Source of the DNA: Botrimarina hoheduenensis
Lineage (GTDB): Bacteria > Planctomycetota > Planctomycetia > Pirellulales > Lacipirellulaceae
Reading direction: 5' to 3'
DNA length: 64,000 bases
Assembly: GCF_007859815.1 (NCBI RefSeq)
Contig: NZ_SJPH01000001.1
Coordinates: forward strand, 112,089-176,088
Part shown: positions 1 through 9,217 of the stretch, one piece after another
Layout of the letters: every line of letters begins with the position of its first letter
Position numbering within the stretch: position 1 is the first letter of the stretch
Notes under the pieces: generated by a model
Database searches by the model: none
Seen by the model: only the letters and a program-made list of their open reading frames with translations
Told to the model about the DNA's origin: nothing
Position numbers and translations under genes: made by a program

Positions 1-28
1 TCCCCCCCGACGACACCCCCTCTTGGCG

Positions 29-868
29 ATGCCAGCACCCCCCTCAGCCCCCCTCAGCGACACCCGTATCGGCCTGCTAGGTGCCGGCCAAATGGCCCGT
101 GCGCTGGCCGCCGGATGGGTCCGCACGGGACTCGCTAAGCCCGGGGATCTGATCGCGTATGACCCGTCCGATGCCGCTTTCGAGGCCTTCACCGCGTCCG
201 TCGGAGCCGGGGTTGTCCGCGCCGCGTCGGCCGCTGAAGCGGCCGGTGCCGACGCCCTCTTGCTAGCCATCAAACCGCAGTACGCGGCAGAAGCCCTGCC
301 CGCTGCCATCGAAGGCTTGCGTCCCGAGACGCTGGTCGTATCGATCCTCGCGGGAACCACGCTCAGCACTCTGGCCGGCATGCTACCCGCCGGTCAACCC
401 CTCGTGCGTGTGATGCCCAACACCCCCTGCTTGGTAGGCCGGGGAGCTTCCGCCTACGCGCTGGGGCCTGGCGTTGCCGACGCGCAGGGGGCGTGGGTCG
501 AGGCGTTGCTCTCGGCAGTCGGGTTTGCCGCTCAGGTGCCCGAACCGCTGCTCGACGCCGTGACGGGCCTCTCGGGGTCCGGCCCCGCCTACATCTACAC
601 CATTATCGAAGCCCTGGCCGATGGGGGGGTGCGCGCGGGTTTGCCGCGCAAACTCGCGGCCGAACTAGCGCTGCACACCGTCGCAGGGGCGGCGGAGATG
701 GTCGCGCAAACGGGCGAACACCCGGCGGTGCTCCGCGAGGCGGTCTCCAGCCCTGCCGGAACCACGATCGCTGGACTCGGCGAGCTGGAACGCCGGGGCC
801 TCCGCGCCGCGTTGGTCGAGGCGGTTGTCACCGCCGCCGAACGTGCGCGCGAGCTCGGGCGCGGTTAA
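29..868 (+). CDS. proC: Pyrroline-5-carboxylate reductase
   Basis: Catalyses the last step of proline synthesis, NAD(P)H-dependent reduction of 1-pyrroline-5-carboxylate, in the cytoplasm. The N-terminal Rossmann motif GLLGAGQMARAL and the C-terminal dimerisation/active-site segment GLSGSGPAYIY, followed by EALADGGVRAGLP, are diagnostic of the family. The length of 279 residues is normal. I take the ATG at 29; an in-frame TTG two codons upstream (23) is also possible, and no clear Shine-Dalgarno decides between them because the window starts just upstream. The next genes follow on the same strand after a short gap, but their products have no evident link to proline metabolism. Confidence 0.95.
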   Translation: MPAPPSAPLSDTRIGLLGAGQMARALAAGWVRTGLAKPGDLIAYDPSDAAFEAFTASVGAGVVRAASAAEAAGADALLLAIKPQYAAEALPAAIEGLRPETLVVSILAGTTLSTLAGMLPAGQPLVRVMPNTPCLVGRGASAYALGPGVADAQGAWVEALLSAVGFAAQVPEPLLDAVTGLSGSGPAYIYTIIEALADGGVRAGLPRKLAAELALHTVAGAAEMVAQTGEHPAVLREAVSSPAGTTIAGLGELERRGLRAALVEAVVTAAERARELGRG

Positions 869-937
869 GCTGAAATTTAGCGTGTTTTTTCCTCGCTCGC
901 CGCCGTGGGCGGCAGCGACCGATCGGGAGCCTCTGCC

Positions 938-1189
938 GTGTCGATCCTCTACCTCGTTGATGACAAACACGTGCCGCTGTATCGCGTCATGTGGGTCGCC
1001 GCGACGCCCCACTTTTGTGGCGAGCCCGACTGCCAACGCGAGGGCTACTACGAGGTCCGCCTGGAACAAGAGGAATCGGTGTGGGCCAACCAGCGCGAGC
1101 GTGACGGCATGCTTACGGCTCTGGATAATTGGCAGGGAGGCATGGGCGCTCCCGATGACGACCCGGACGGAGATCAAGCCTCGTGGTGA
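938..1189 (+). CDS. Small protein of unknown function, coupled to the next gene
   Basis: An 83-residue protein that I do not recognise. It has an N-terminal hydrophobic beta-like stretch (SILYLVDDKHVPLYRV), a Cys pair in HFCGEPDC that could bind metal, and an acidic C-terminal tail (DDDPDGDQ). I chose the GTG at 938 because GGGAG lies about 10 bases upstream; an in-frame GTG at 905 would add 11 residues without a better ribosome site. Its stop codon lies inside the start region of the following gene (GTG at 1183), so the two are probably translationally coupled. No signal peptide or membrane segment is seen. Confidence 0.6.
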   Translation: MSILYLVDDKHVPLYRVMWVAATPHFCGEPDCQREGYYEVRLEQEESVWANQRERDGMLTALDNWQGGMGAPDDDPDGDQASW

Positions 1190-1797
1190 ACAGCATGGAC
1201 GGTTACAGCGACGAGTTCGATCACGACTTCGACGACGACTTTAGCAGCGAAATGTCCGCGGACGAGGATCTCGACCCTACGGACTCGAGCCCGGCCGAGG
1301 CCGAGTACGCTTGGCGTGAGACCTACTTCGTACTGATGCGTGCCGATGATCGGCCGACGCTGACGCAGGTCGAGGCGACCCTGAGCGAAACGGGCGGTCG
1401 GCGTTGGACGATCGAGAATCTTCGCGCGGACGAAGACGGACTCTTCGAGTCGCTCCTCGTGCGCGCTCCTGACGATCACTCGGCGCTCGAAGTACGCTTT
1501 GAGTGGGGCGATTCCGTACAGGAGCAAGCCATGGAGCTTGCCACCTCCCTTAAAAAGCAGCTCACCCCGGACGACCTGGCGCAACTGATTCGGGCGGACG
1601 CCCGACTCGATGTGCTGCACCTGGAACAGCTCAGCCGGGGAGGACTTAACGATACGCCGGAGGGTTCGGACCCCGACGAGCTGGAGATGCTCTCCGAGGG
1701 GCTCGACCCGGGCACGCTGCTGATGGTGGTTGCGGCGCTGGCCAAACTGACCGATGGCCTGCCGTTCGACCCTGCCGCGGGTGAAGTTTTGACCTAG
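1183..1797 (+). CDS. Acidic protein of unknown function
   Basis: A 204-residue protein with a very acidic N-terminus (Asp/Glu-rich to about residue 42), then a mixed alpha/beta region starting AWRETYFVLM that resembles no family I can name, and an acidic hinge before a hydrophobic C-terminal helix (GTLLMVVAALAKL). It overlaps the preceding gene by seven bases, which suggests they are co-expressed and perhaps interact. The start could also be the ATG at 1195, four codons inside. No signal sequence is present, so it is probably cytoplasmic. The function is unknown. Confidence 0.65.
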   Translation: MVNSMDGYSDEFDHDFDDDFSSEMSADEDLDPTDSSPAEAEYAWRETYFVLMRADDRPTLTQVEATLSETGGRRWTIENLRADEDGLFESLLVRAPDDHSALEVRFEWGDSVQEQAMELATSLKKQLTPDDLAQLIRADARLDVLHLEQLSRGGLNDTPEGSDPDELEMLSEGLDPGTLLMVVAALAKLTDGLPFDPAAGEVLT

Positions 1798-2053
1798 TCG
1801 GCCGCTAGTTTTGCCGCATATCGCTTTGTGGGTCGATAGTTACCGCTCGTCACCCCCGCCGATCGGCCGCGATCCCCGCGGGCTAGAAACGTGATCCGCC
1901 CCGCTCCGCTAAGACGTGTCCGCCGTGCGGGGGGAGTAGGGGACGTGACCGTTAGACCGTACACTTTTGCGGCGACTTAAGGGGTTGGTTAGAAACCCCG
2001 TCGCGAACCCTCCTGACTGGATTCCGCCCCCCTTTCTCTCGCAGCTTCTCTCT

Positions 2054-2617
2054 ATGCTCGCCAAGGACATTAAGCCCGGTTCGATCGTGGTCTCGGACGG
2101 GGCCCCGTGCATCATCGAGAACGTGACCGTGCAGTCACCTAGCGCACGCGGCGGCGCGACGATCTACAAGTTCCGCGCTCGGAACCTTGTGACCAAGAAC
2201 AAGATCGACTTGAACCTCAAAGGGACCGAGGGGCTGGAAGATGCCGACTTCCAGAAGCGCGAGGTGACCGTTATGTACGCCGACACCGAGTCGGTCCATC
2301 TGATGGACACCGAGACCTACGAGCAGTACGCGATCGCGCTGGCGGATGTCGAGAACGAGATGAAATTCGTCCGCGAGGGATTCGAGGGACTCCTCGCGCT
2401 GATCTACAACGGCGAGTGCGTGGGCGTGACGCTGCCCGCGATGGTCGAGCTAAAGATCACGCAATGCGATCCGGGCGTGAAGGGCAACAGCGCCACCGGC
2501 CGCACCAAACCGCTACAAATGGAAACCGGCCTCCAGATCCACGGACCCGAGTACCTGAAAGAGGGCGAGATCGTAAAAGTCGATACGCGCACGAGCGAGT
2601 TCTTGGGACGTGCCTAA
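2054..2617 (+). CDS. efpL: EF-P-like translation factor, EfpL/YeiP type
   Basis: A three-domain EF-P paralogue of 187 residues that should bind the ribosome between the P and E sites and relieve stalling. The acceptor-mimicking loop reads QSPSARGGATIYK, like the longer Arg-tipped loop of YeiP/EfpL, not the short Lys-bearing PGKG loop of classical EF-P. The C-terminal domain also fits YeiP (PGVKGNSATGRTKP, then TGLQIHGPEYL and FLGRA). The start is the ATG at 2054, which gives the family N-terminus MLAKDIKPGS; an upstream in-frame ATG at 1967 would add 29 unrelated residues. The gene overlaps the convergent gene on the other strand by four bases. Confidence 0.9.
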   Translation: MLAKDIKPGSIVVSDGAPCIIENVTVQSPSARGGATIYKFRARNLVTKNKIDLNLKGTEGLEDADFQKREVTVMYADTESVHLMDTETYEQYAIALADVENEMKFVREGFEGLLALIYNGECVGVTLPAMVELKITQCDPGVKGNSATGRTKPLQMETGLQIHGPEYLKEGEIVKVDTRTSEFLGRA

Positions 2618-3507
2618 GCCCCAGCCGTTTGACTCGTACGCCACGGGCCACTGACAACCAGGGCGAACATCGCGACCGCCAGCGCGGCGGGCTCCGGCAC
2701 GGCGAGGCCCGTCGCGAGCGCGGCACCGAGCTGGGCGTCCATCACGTCCATGTCGGGCACCACTTCGCCGTACTGAGCCGACCAATCGGCGAGCGACGGG
2801 AGCAACGCGTTTCCGACGGCAGCAGCGTCAAAGATCAACGTGTAGTCGGCGGCATCAACCACGCCGTCCTCGTTGGTGTCCGCCGAGCGGCCCGTGCGGG
2901 CAAGCAGCCGCAACTCGTACTCAAATCCGTCGGCCACCCACGGCGGCTGCGTCGTCTGGCCGTAGACGTACATCCACGGGCCAAGGAGCGCGGCGTACAA
3001 CTCAACCGAAGACTGTTCAAGCGGCGAGGTCGCGCTGCTGGTGTTCGCCAACCCGCGAAAGCGGTACACGTCGAACGGAGCCCCCAGCGGCAGCAATTCG
3101 CCGGTGAGGTTATCGAGGTTGAAGAGATCGTCCACATCGATAAAGGCGGGCAACATCGGACCGAGCGGTGCCATCAGGTCGGCATTGTCGAACCGGGCCT
3201 GATGCCGCAGCGTGGTCGGCGGATCGTTGATCCACTCGCCGACAAAGTCGTAAGTTCCCTGCACGCGGAACCGCTGGTCGACCCCCGCGAACCCGCCGGT
3301 CTGTCGGAGCTCGCTCTTCCGCGGCACGATGCGGTACGAATCGAGCCGATCGGGCGGCTGAGCCCCGACCTGAGCCCCGACCTGAGCCGTAGCCACCAAC
3401 GTGGCGAGCACGAGCAACGGCAGTGTTGTGACTTTAAAAGCTCGCCTGGCCGAAAAAGCTCTCCTGGCCACAAAAGCTCGCTCAGCCACAAAAGCTCGCA
3501 TAGCCAT
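2614..3507 (-). CDS. Secreted PEP-CTERM protein with dockerin-like motif
   Basis: A 297-residue exported protein of unknown function. Its N-terminus is odd: about three and a half copies of a hexapeptide RAFVAx (residues 4-24) precede the signal-peptide core LPLLVLATLVATAQ. The middle is mixed beta with no family recognised. An EF-hand-like loop ADTNEDGVVDAADY (around residues 212-225) resembles half of a dockerin repeat. The C-terminus VPEPAALAVAMFALVV followed by basic residues is a PEP-CTERM sorting tail, expected to be processed by an exosortase encoded elsewhere. It converges on efpL with a four-base overlap of the stop codons. Confidence 0.8.
   Translation of the reverse strand: MAMRAFVAERAFVARRAFSARRAFKVTTLPLLVLATLVATAQVGAQVGAQPPDRLDSYRIVPRKSELRQTGGFAGVDQRFRVQGTYDFVGEWINDPPTTLRHQARFDNADLMAPLGPMLPAFIDVDDLFNLDNLTGELLPLGAPFDVYRFRGLANTSSATSPLEQSSVELYAALLGPWMYVYGQTTQPPWVADGFEYELRLLARTGRSADTNEDGVVDAADYTLIFDAAAVGNALLPSLADWSAQYGEVVPDMDVMDAQLGAALATGLAVPEPAALAVAMFALVVSGPWRTSQTAGA
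3430..3498 (-). repeat. 18-bp tandem repeats encoding RAFVAx
   Basis: About four imperfect head-to-tail copies of an 18-base unit, each encoding R-A-F-(V/S/K)-A-x, form the extreme N-terminus of the PEP-CTERM gene that reads leftwards from 3507. Units start at roughly 3498, 3480, 3462 and 3444 on the minus strand. The repeats sit ahead of the hydrophobic signal core, so they make the n-region unusually long and basic. Confidence 0.7.
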
Positions 3508-3630
3508 CCCTCCCTCTAGAAAAGCGCGGGCCCCCGCTAAAGCACAGGACAGCCCCTTGCCGGATTGTGGCAGACCCCGACTGACCGATGCAACGATTTT
3601 CAGGGGAAAAAAGGGCTGCGAACGATGCCG

Positions 3631-3801
3631 CTACCGCTTCTTGCCGGCTTTCTTTTTTGTCGCTTTCTTAGCGGTCTTCTTCGGCGACGCCTTCTTAGCG
3701 GCAAGCTTCGTGGTGGTTTTCGCCTTGGTCTTTTTGCCGCCAAAGACTTTATCCCAGCCTTCGGCGTACTTTTCGTTGGAACCGACGCGGATCGTGCTCA
3801 T
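3631..3801 (-). CDS. Small lysine-rich basic protein (56 aa)
   Basis: A short gene read directly from the sequence: MSTIRVGSNEKYAEGWDKVF, then a glycine pair and a tail almost entirely of Lys, Ala and Thr ending KKAGKKR. The first 20 residues look like a compact conserved head and the tail resembles bacterial histone-H1-like C-termini, so nucleic-acid binding is a reasonable inference. I recall similar short proteins with an RVG.N.KY...W...FG head in other planctomycetes, but this is memory and not a search. The upstream ribosome site (AAGCAGCGA) is weak. It lies alone between the PEP-CTERM gene and ettA. Confidence 0.65.
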   Translation of the reverse strand: MSTIRVGSNEKYAEGWDKVFGGKKTKAKTTTKLAAKKASPKKTAKKATKKKAGKKR

Positions 3802-4085
3802 CGCTGCTTGTGGGGTTGGAAAAAAGTGATGATCGGTTAATTAAGGCGCGGTGAGAGACGCTCCGGCGAGTCCGCTCCGAGGACCGCCCCCCACGGAGTG
3901 GGGGGGGGGCGGCGGTGCCGCGCTGGTGACTCACTTCGTCACGGCGGAATCGCGTCCGTCGCGGCGGGAACATGTGGCTTGGCGGGGACATGGCCTAAGC
4001 TGGGAGATGGCCTGCCGGCGGCATCGCTAAGCGGCGACATGGCGTGAAGCGGTTCGGCCCCACCATAGCCAGCGACGCAGAGTGC

Positions 4086-5762
4086 TCAGCTTTGGACCAG
4101 CTTCTTGTACTTGAAGCGCCGAGGCTCGTTGCCGTCCTCGCCCATCCGTTCGCGACGTTGGCTCTCGTAGACCTGAAAGTTGCCCTCGCACCAGTGGACG
4201 TAGCCGTCCCCTTCAAACGCGAGAATGTGGGTCGCCAGACGATCGAGGAACCACCGGTCGTGGCTCACGACGACCGCGCAGCCGACGAACGTGGCAACGG
4301 CTTCTTCCAAAGCGCGAAGCGTGTCAACGTCGAGGTCGTTGGTCGGTTCGTCGAGCATCAGCACGTTCGAACCTCCGCGGAGCAGCTTGGCTAGGTGCAC
4401 GCGGTTGCGCTCACCACCGGAGAGGACACCGACCTTCTTCTGCTGGTCGGCCTTTTGGAAGTTGAACTTCGCGACATAAGCCCGGCTGTTGACCTGCTTT
4501 TTTCCCATCTCGATGAGATCCAAGCCTTCGGAGATTTCCTCCCAGACCGTCTTGTTGGGATCCAGATGGTCACGCGACTGATCGACGTAGCCCAAGGCGA
4601 CGGTCGGTCCAAAGGTGAGCGATCCGCTGGTCGGCTGCTCCTTGCCCATCAGCATCTTCAACAGCGTCGTCTTGCCGGCACCGTTGGGGCCGATGATGCC
4701 GACGATGCCCCCCGGCGGCAGGCGGAAATTGACGTTCTCGAATAGCACGTTGTCGCCAAAGCTCTTCGAGAGATTCACCGCCTCGACCACCTGATCGCCC
4801 AGCCGCGGGCCCGGGGGAATCTGGATCTCGAGCTCTTCGGAGCGCTCCTCGAACTCCTCGGAAACCATCTTTTCGTACGAACTGATGCGGGCTTTGCTCT
4901 TAGTCTGCCGCGCCTTGGGCGAGCTGCGGATCCATTCGAGCTCTTTCGCCAGCGTCTTCTGACGGGCCGACTTTTGCTTCTCATCCTGTTCGAGCCGCTT
5001 GGCTTTCTGCTCCAGCCAGCTCGTATAGTTACCCTCCCACGGGATGCAGCGACCGTACTCGATTTCCAGAATCCAGCCGGCGACGTTGTCCAAGAAGTAA
5101 CGGTCGTGCGTCACCGCGACGATCGTGCCGGGGTACTCTGCCAGATGGCGTTCCAGCCACAAGATGCTCTCGGCGTCGAGGTGGTTGGTCGGTTCGTCTA
5201 GCAGCAGCAGATCGGGCTGCTCGAGCAGGATCTTGCAGAGCGCAACGCGGCGCTTCTCGCCGCCGGAGAGCTTGGAGACGTCCGCATCGGCCGGAGGCAG
5301 ATTAATGGCGTCCATGGCCACTTGGATCTGGCGCTCGAGCTCCCAGGCGTTTTTGGCGTCGATCTTGTCTTGCAGTTCGGCCTGCCGGGCTCCGAGCTTC
5401 TCGAAGTCCGCGTCCTCATCGCCGTAGGCCTCGTTGATGGCGTTGTATTCGTCGAGCAGGGCCTGGGTGGCGGCGACCGCCTCCATGACGTTGCCCATCA
5501 CATCCTTTTCGGGGTTCAGGTGCGGCTCTTGCTGCAACATGCCCACGGTAAAGCCGTCCGAAAGCTCGGCCTTGCCATCGAACTCTTTATCGATCCCGGC
5601 CATGATGCGGAGCAGCGTGCTCTTGCCAGCGCCGTTGCGGCCCAGCACACCGATCTTGGCCCCTGGGTAGAAAGCCAGCGCGATCTCTTTGAGCACCTCG
5701 CGCTGGCCGTGCTTCTTGGTCAGCCCCGAGATCTGGTAGATGTACTTCTGATTGGGCGGCAT
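4086..5762 (-). CDS. ettA: Energy-dependent translational throttle protein EttA (ABC-F ATPase)
   Basis: A soluble ABC-F ATPase that binds the ribosomal E site and gates entry into elongation according to ATP/ADP. It has 558 residues, the normal length. ABC domain 1 has Walker [10 protein letters not shown] (41-49), signature LSGGEKRR (165-172) and Walker [13 protein letters not shown] (185-196). The linker, with [16 protein letters not shown], is the tRNA-interacting arm typical of EttA. ABC domain 2 has GPNGAGKTT (358-366), LSGGERNR (447-454) and [11 protein letters not shown] (468-478). No membrane segment is present. It is transcribed leftwards and divergently from the beta-propeller gene. 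Confidence 0.97.
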   Translation of the reverse strand: MPPNQKYIYQISGLTKKHGQREVLKEIALAFYPGAKIGVLGRNGAGKSTLLRIMAGIDKEFDGKAELSDGFTVGMLQQEPHLNPEKDVMGNVMEAVAATQALLDEYNAINEAYGDEDADFEKLGARQAELQDKIDAKNAWELERQIQVAMDAINLPPADADVSKLSGGEKRRVALCKILLEQPDLLLLDEPTNHLDAESILWLERHLAEYPGTIVAVTHDRYFLDNVAGWILEIEYGRCIPWEGNYTSWLEQKAKRLEQDEKQKSARQKTLAKELEWIRSSPKARQTKSKARISSYEKMVSEEFEERSEELEIQIPPGPRLGDQVVEAVNLSKSFGDNVLFENVNFRLPPGGIVGIIGPNGAGKTTLLKMLMGKEQPTSGSLTFGPTVALGYVDQSRDHLDPNKTVWEEISEGLDLIEMGKKQVNSRAYVAKFNFQKADQQKKVGVLSGGERNRVHLAKLLRGGSNVLMLDEPTNDLDVDTLRALEEAVATFVGCAVVVSHDRWFLDRLATHILAFEGDGYVHWCEGNFQVYESQRRERMGEDGNEPRRFKYKKLVQS

Positions 5763-6071
5763 CGTTACTTACAGAACAGAACGGGAGAGGCGGGGGAGCG
5801 TGGGTCAAAAGCGGTTACTCAGGCGTAACGACGATTTCGCCTCGTCATGGGGCAGAGCAGCGTTTGACGCTCGAAAAGCCGATTCTATCAGTCTCTTGCC
5901 CGGTCTGTCAGCCGTATCTCTGCCTGTCTGCCGGCCGCATCGACAGGTCGCCCCCCCGCTGCTCCACCAGCCGCTAGCTTAAGCCCCTCTCTGAACGGCA
6001 GGTGGTAGGCGATACGCTAATCAGGCGGTCAACTAGGACTGCTTCCGAAGACCCTGCTGTTATCACGCACG
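5763..6071. other. Intergenic region between divergent genes
   Basis: This 309-base gap separates divergent ettA and the beta-propeller gene, so it should hold promoters for both. I see no confident -35/-10 pair, riboswitch or repeat. Open frames running through it lack family features. Confidence 0.5.
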
Positions 6072-7337
6072 ATGAGCCACATAATGCCGTTCCTTACCAA
6101 GACCGCCCGCCACGCCCTGAGCAGGGCCGCCCTGCTGGCCGGTCTGACTGTTCCAGCCCTTGCGGCCGACTGGCCCCAATGGCTTGGTCCGCAGCGCGAC
6201 GGCCTGACGGCCGAGACCGGCCTGCTACAAGCGTGGCCCGAGGGAGGACCGCCGCGCGTCTGGCTGTTTCGCAATACGGGCTTGGGCTACGCCGGTCCGG
6301 CGGTCGTTGGCCAGCGTCTGTACCTCATGGGCTCGCGCAACGGGGTCGAACAGCTGCTCTGTCTCGACGCCGCAAGCGGCGAAGAACAGTGGGCCACCGA
6401 CCTGGGCTCCGAGTACGAAAACGGATGGGGCAACGGTCCCCGCGGCACACCAACCATCGATGGCGACCGGATCTATGTGCTGGCCGCTAAAGGCAACCTG
6501 GTGTGCCTCGAGCTTTCGACCGGGAAAATCGTGTGGAAAACCAGCCTGACCGACCTAGGCGGAGAAATTCCCACGTGGGGCTACTCCGAGTCGCCGCTGA
6601 TCGACGGCGAAAAGCTGCTCATCACGCCCGGCGGCGACCAGGGAGCCATCGCCGCGCTCGACAAGCAGACCGGTACGGTGCTCTGGCGGACCAAGCCGCT
6701 GGACGATGTGGCGCACTACTCGTCTTTGGTTATAGCGCGCCCGCACGGCAAGAAGCAGTACGTTCAGTTGCTGGTAAGCCGACTCGTGGGGATCGATCCC
6801 GAGTCCGGTGGCGTGCTCTGGCAGGAGCCGTGGGAGGGGCGGGTGGCCGTGATTCCGACACCCGTGGTGAGTGAGAACAAGATCTACGTCACCAGCGGCT
6901 ACGGCACGGGGTGCCTGCAAGTTGAGATCGACCACGCCGGGGCGGCCCAACGGGTCTACGAGAACAAACTAATGAAGAACCACCATGGCGGCGTGCTGCT
7001 AGTGGGAGATCACCTGTACGGCCATTCCGACAGCGTCGGCTGGCTGTGCCAGGATTTCGTCAGCGGAGAGCGAGTGTGGCGCGAGCGGAGCGCGTTGGGC
7101 AAGGGAGCGATCGCCTACGCCGACGGCCGTTTTATCTGCCTGAGCGAAGACACGGGCGAAGTGGTCCTGATCGAGGCGTCGCCTGAGGGGTGGAACGAGA
7201 AGGGACGTTTCACGCTCACGCCACAGACCGAACTGCGCAAGCCCAAGGGAAAGATCTGGACCCATCCGGTGATCGCGGACGGCAAGCTCTATCTACGCGA
7301 TCAGGAGTTGCTGTTCTGCTTTGACCTACAGCGCTAG
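6072..7337 (+). CDS. Exported PQQ-type beta-propeller protein
   Basis: A 421-residue protein with a signal peptide (core ALSRAALLAGLTVPALA, cleavage near residue 32) followed by DWPQWLGPQRDG, the usual opening of planctomycete PQQ_2-type propellers. Repeated blades contain the motif (V/L)xCLxxxSGxxxW, e.g. LLCLDAASGEEQW, LVCLELSTGKIVW and IAALDKQTGTVLW. PQQ-binding and alcohol-dehydrogenase catalytic residues are not evident, so this is probably a structural or BamB-like scaffold, not an enzyme. An internal start (MPFLTKT, four codons in) is possible. It converges on guaA, whose 3' end is about 57 bases away. Confidence 0.85.
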   Translation: MSHIMPFLTKTARHALSRAALLAGLTVPALAADWPQWLGPQRDGLTAETGLLQAWPEGGPPRVWLFRNTGLGYAGPAVVGQRLYLMGSRNGVEQLLCLDAASGEEQWATDLGSEYENGWGNGPRGTPTIDGDRIYVLAAKGNLVCLELSTGKIVWKTSLTDLGGEIPTWGYSESPLIDGEKLLITPGGDQGAIAALDKQTGTVLWRTKPLDDVAHYSSLVIARPHGKKQYVQLLVSRLVGIDPESGGVLWQEPWEGRVAVIPTPVVSENKIYVTSGYGTGCLQVEIDHAGAAQRVYENKLMKNHHGGVLLVGDHLYGHSDSVGWLCQDFVSGERVWRERSALGKGAIAYADGRFICLSEDTGEVVLIEASPEGWNEKGRFTLTPQTELRKPKGKIWTHPVIADGKLYLRDQELLFCFDLQR

Positions 7338-7394
7338 CGTGCACAGCGATAACTCCGCGAGCGGATAGGTGCCGTCGGCGATACCGTCGCGCGC

Positions 7395-8987
7395 TCACTC
7401 CCACTCGATCGTGCCGGGCGGCTTGCTCGTGATGTCGTACACCACGCGGTTCACGCCGGGCACTTCGTTGATGATCCGCGTGCTGATGCGGCTCAGCAGG
7501 TCGTGCGGCAAGTGGCTCCAGTCGGCCGTCATGAAGTCGTCCGTGTTGACGCTTCGCACCGCGCAAGCGTTTTCGTAGGTCCGGCTGTCGCCCATGACGC
7601 CAACGCTCTGCACCGGCAGCAATACGGCGAAAGACTGCGAGGTCTGCCGATAGAGGCCCGCCGCCTTGATCTCGCCAACGACGATCGCGTCTGCTTCGCG
7701 GAGCGTGTGCAGCTTGTCGGCGGTCACCTCGCCCAGGCAGCGCACCGCCAAACCGGGCCCGGGAAACGGGTGGCGCCAAACAATGTCCTCGGGCAAGCCG
7801 AGCTGCAATCCCAACCGGCGTACCTCGTCCTTAAACAGGTCTCGCAGCGGCTCGATCAGCTCAAAGCCAAGCTCTTTCGGCAGACCACCCACATTGTGGT
7901 GCAGTTTGATGGTGGCGGCGGGTCCGTCCTGGGCAGCGCCGCTCTCGATCACGTCCGGATACAAGGTTCCCTGGGCCAGGTACTTCGCCCCCTGAACCTT
8001 GCCGGCTTCTTCTTTGAAGCAGGCGATGAACTCAGAGCCGATGCGGCGACGCTTTTCCTGCGGCTCGACAACGCCCGCAAGCTGCTGCAGGAAACGCTGC
8101 TCGCCTTCCACCACGTGCAAGTCGGTCTGAAAATGCTCGGTAAACTCGCGTTCGACCGCCGCTCGTTCGTCCTTGCGCAGCAACCCGTTGTCCACCAAGA
8201 TACAGGTCAGCTGCGGTCCGATCGCTTTGGCGAGCAGCGCAGCAACCACCGCCGAATCGACTCCGCCCGACAGACCGCAAATCACGCGGTCGGAACCGAT
8301 CTGCGCGCGCAGCGCGGCGATCGTCTGATCAGCGAAATCTCCGAGGCGCCATGCGCCGCTGGTCTTGCAGACCTCACGCAAGAAGTTGCCGAGGATCGTC
8401 GCACCCTCGACTGTGTGGGTCACTTCCGGGTGGAACTGCAACCCGTAGACCGGCAAGCGGTTGTGACGGACCGCGGCGAAGGGGCACGTGCCGGTGCGCG
8501 CCAGGGGGGTGAAATCATCGGCGATCTGCTGCACCTGATCGCCGTGGCTCATCCACACCTCGGTGTGCGAATGCACGTCGCGGAAAAGGTCGGTGGCGTC
8601 GGTCACCTCGCAATGCGCTCGGCCATATTCACGACTCTCGGCACTCTGGACGCGTCCGCCGAGCGCCTCACACGCCAGCTGCATGCCGTAGCAGATGCCC
8701 AGCACCGGCACGCCGAGCTCAAAGAGCGCCGGATCGCACCGCGGGGCCCCTTCGGCGTACACGCTGCTGGGCCCGCCGGACAGGATGATCCCCTTGGGGG
8801 CCAGCTCGGCGATGCGGCTAGCGGGCAAGTCGTGGCGGACGATCTCGCAGTAAACGTTCTGTTCGCGGACCCGTCGGGCGATGAGCTGGGCGTACTGCGA
8901 TCCGAAATCGAGCACCAGAACACGCTCTTCAGCGAGCGTGATGGCAGAAGACCCGTAGGTCGCGGCAGAGGTCGGAGCGGCGGTCAT
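7395..8987 (-). CDS. guaA: GMP synthase (glutamine-hydrolysing)
   Basis: Converts XMP to GMP using glutamine and ATP in the cytoplasm. The N-terminal class I glutamine amidotransferase has the nucleophile Cys99 in GICYGMQ and the His-Glu pair in FHPE (186-188). The ATP-pyrophosphatase domain has the P-loop GLSGGVDSA (around 238-246). The C-terminal dimerisation domain ends with [13 protein letters not shown], an invariant GuaA terminus. The 530 residues include a short non-conserved N-terminal extension before [12 protein letters not shown]. The gene stands alone, with surE diverging upstream. Confidence 0.97.
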   Translation of the reverse strand: MTAAPTSAATYGSSAITLAEERVLVLDFGSQYAQLIARRVREQNVYCEIVRHDLPASRIAELAPKGIILSGGPSSVYAEGAPRCDPALFELGVPVLGICYGMQLACEALGGRVQSAESREYGRAHCEVTDATDLFRDVHSHTEVWMSHGDQVQQIADDFTPLARTGTCPFAAVRHNRLPVYGLQFHPEVTHTVEGATILGNFLREVCKTSGAWRLGDFADQTIAALRAQIGSDRVICGLSGGVDSAVVAALLAKAIGPQLTCILVDNGLLRKDERAAVEREFTEHFQTDLHVVEGEQRFLQQLAGVVEPQEKRRRIGSEFIACFKEEAGKVQGAKYLAQGTLYPDVIESGAAQDGPAATIKLHHNVGGLPKELGFELIEPLRDLFKDEVRRLGLQLGLPEDIVWRHPFPGPGLAVRCLGEVTADKLHTLREADAIVVGEIKAAGLYRQTSQSFAVLLPVQSVGVMGDSRTYENACAVRSVNTDDFMTADWSHLPHDLLSRISTRIINEVPGVNRVVYDITSKPPGTIEWE

Positions 8988-9105
8988 CGGGTCAGTCCGT
9001 GACGGAAATAGTCGGGCGAGAGTCGGGTCGCACGGGTCGTGGCGACACGGGGGCCGATTCTAACGGTCGCGCCGCCAGCGAGCCACCAGCCAAGCCGATT
9101 GCTTG

Positions 9106-9135
9106 TTTTCGCTAATGACACGGAGCGCTTATGAT
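9106..9135 (+). promoter_or_regulatory. Candidate sigma-70-type promoter for surE
   Basis: TATGAT at 9130-9135 matches the -10 consensus at five of six positions. TTTTCG at 9106-9111 is a weak -35 with 18-base spacing. A transcript starting near 9142 would leave about 75 bases of leader before surE and rules against the upstream ATG at 9131 as start codon. Confidence 0.4.
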
Positions 9136-9217
9136 GAGGGCTGCGGAAGCTGTACGGCTCCGAGCCGACACGCCCCCCGCCCCCCGCCCACCGCACACCC
9201 CAAGGAGGGGCCCTCGC

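Noticed and set aside
3880..3930. GC-rich hairpin downstream of ettA as terminator
   Set aside because: The CCGCCCCCCAC/GGGGGGCGG stem is strong but no T-run follows on the minus strand, so I did not call it an intrinsic terminator.
7503..9002. A 499-codon plus-strand frame antisense to guaA
   Set aside because: guaA has every catalytic motif of its family; the antisense frame is open only because of codon bias.
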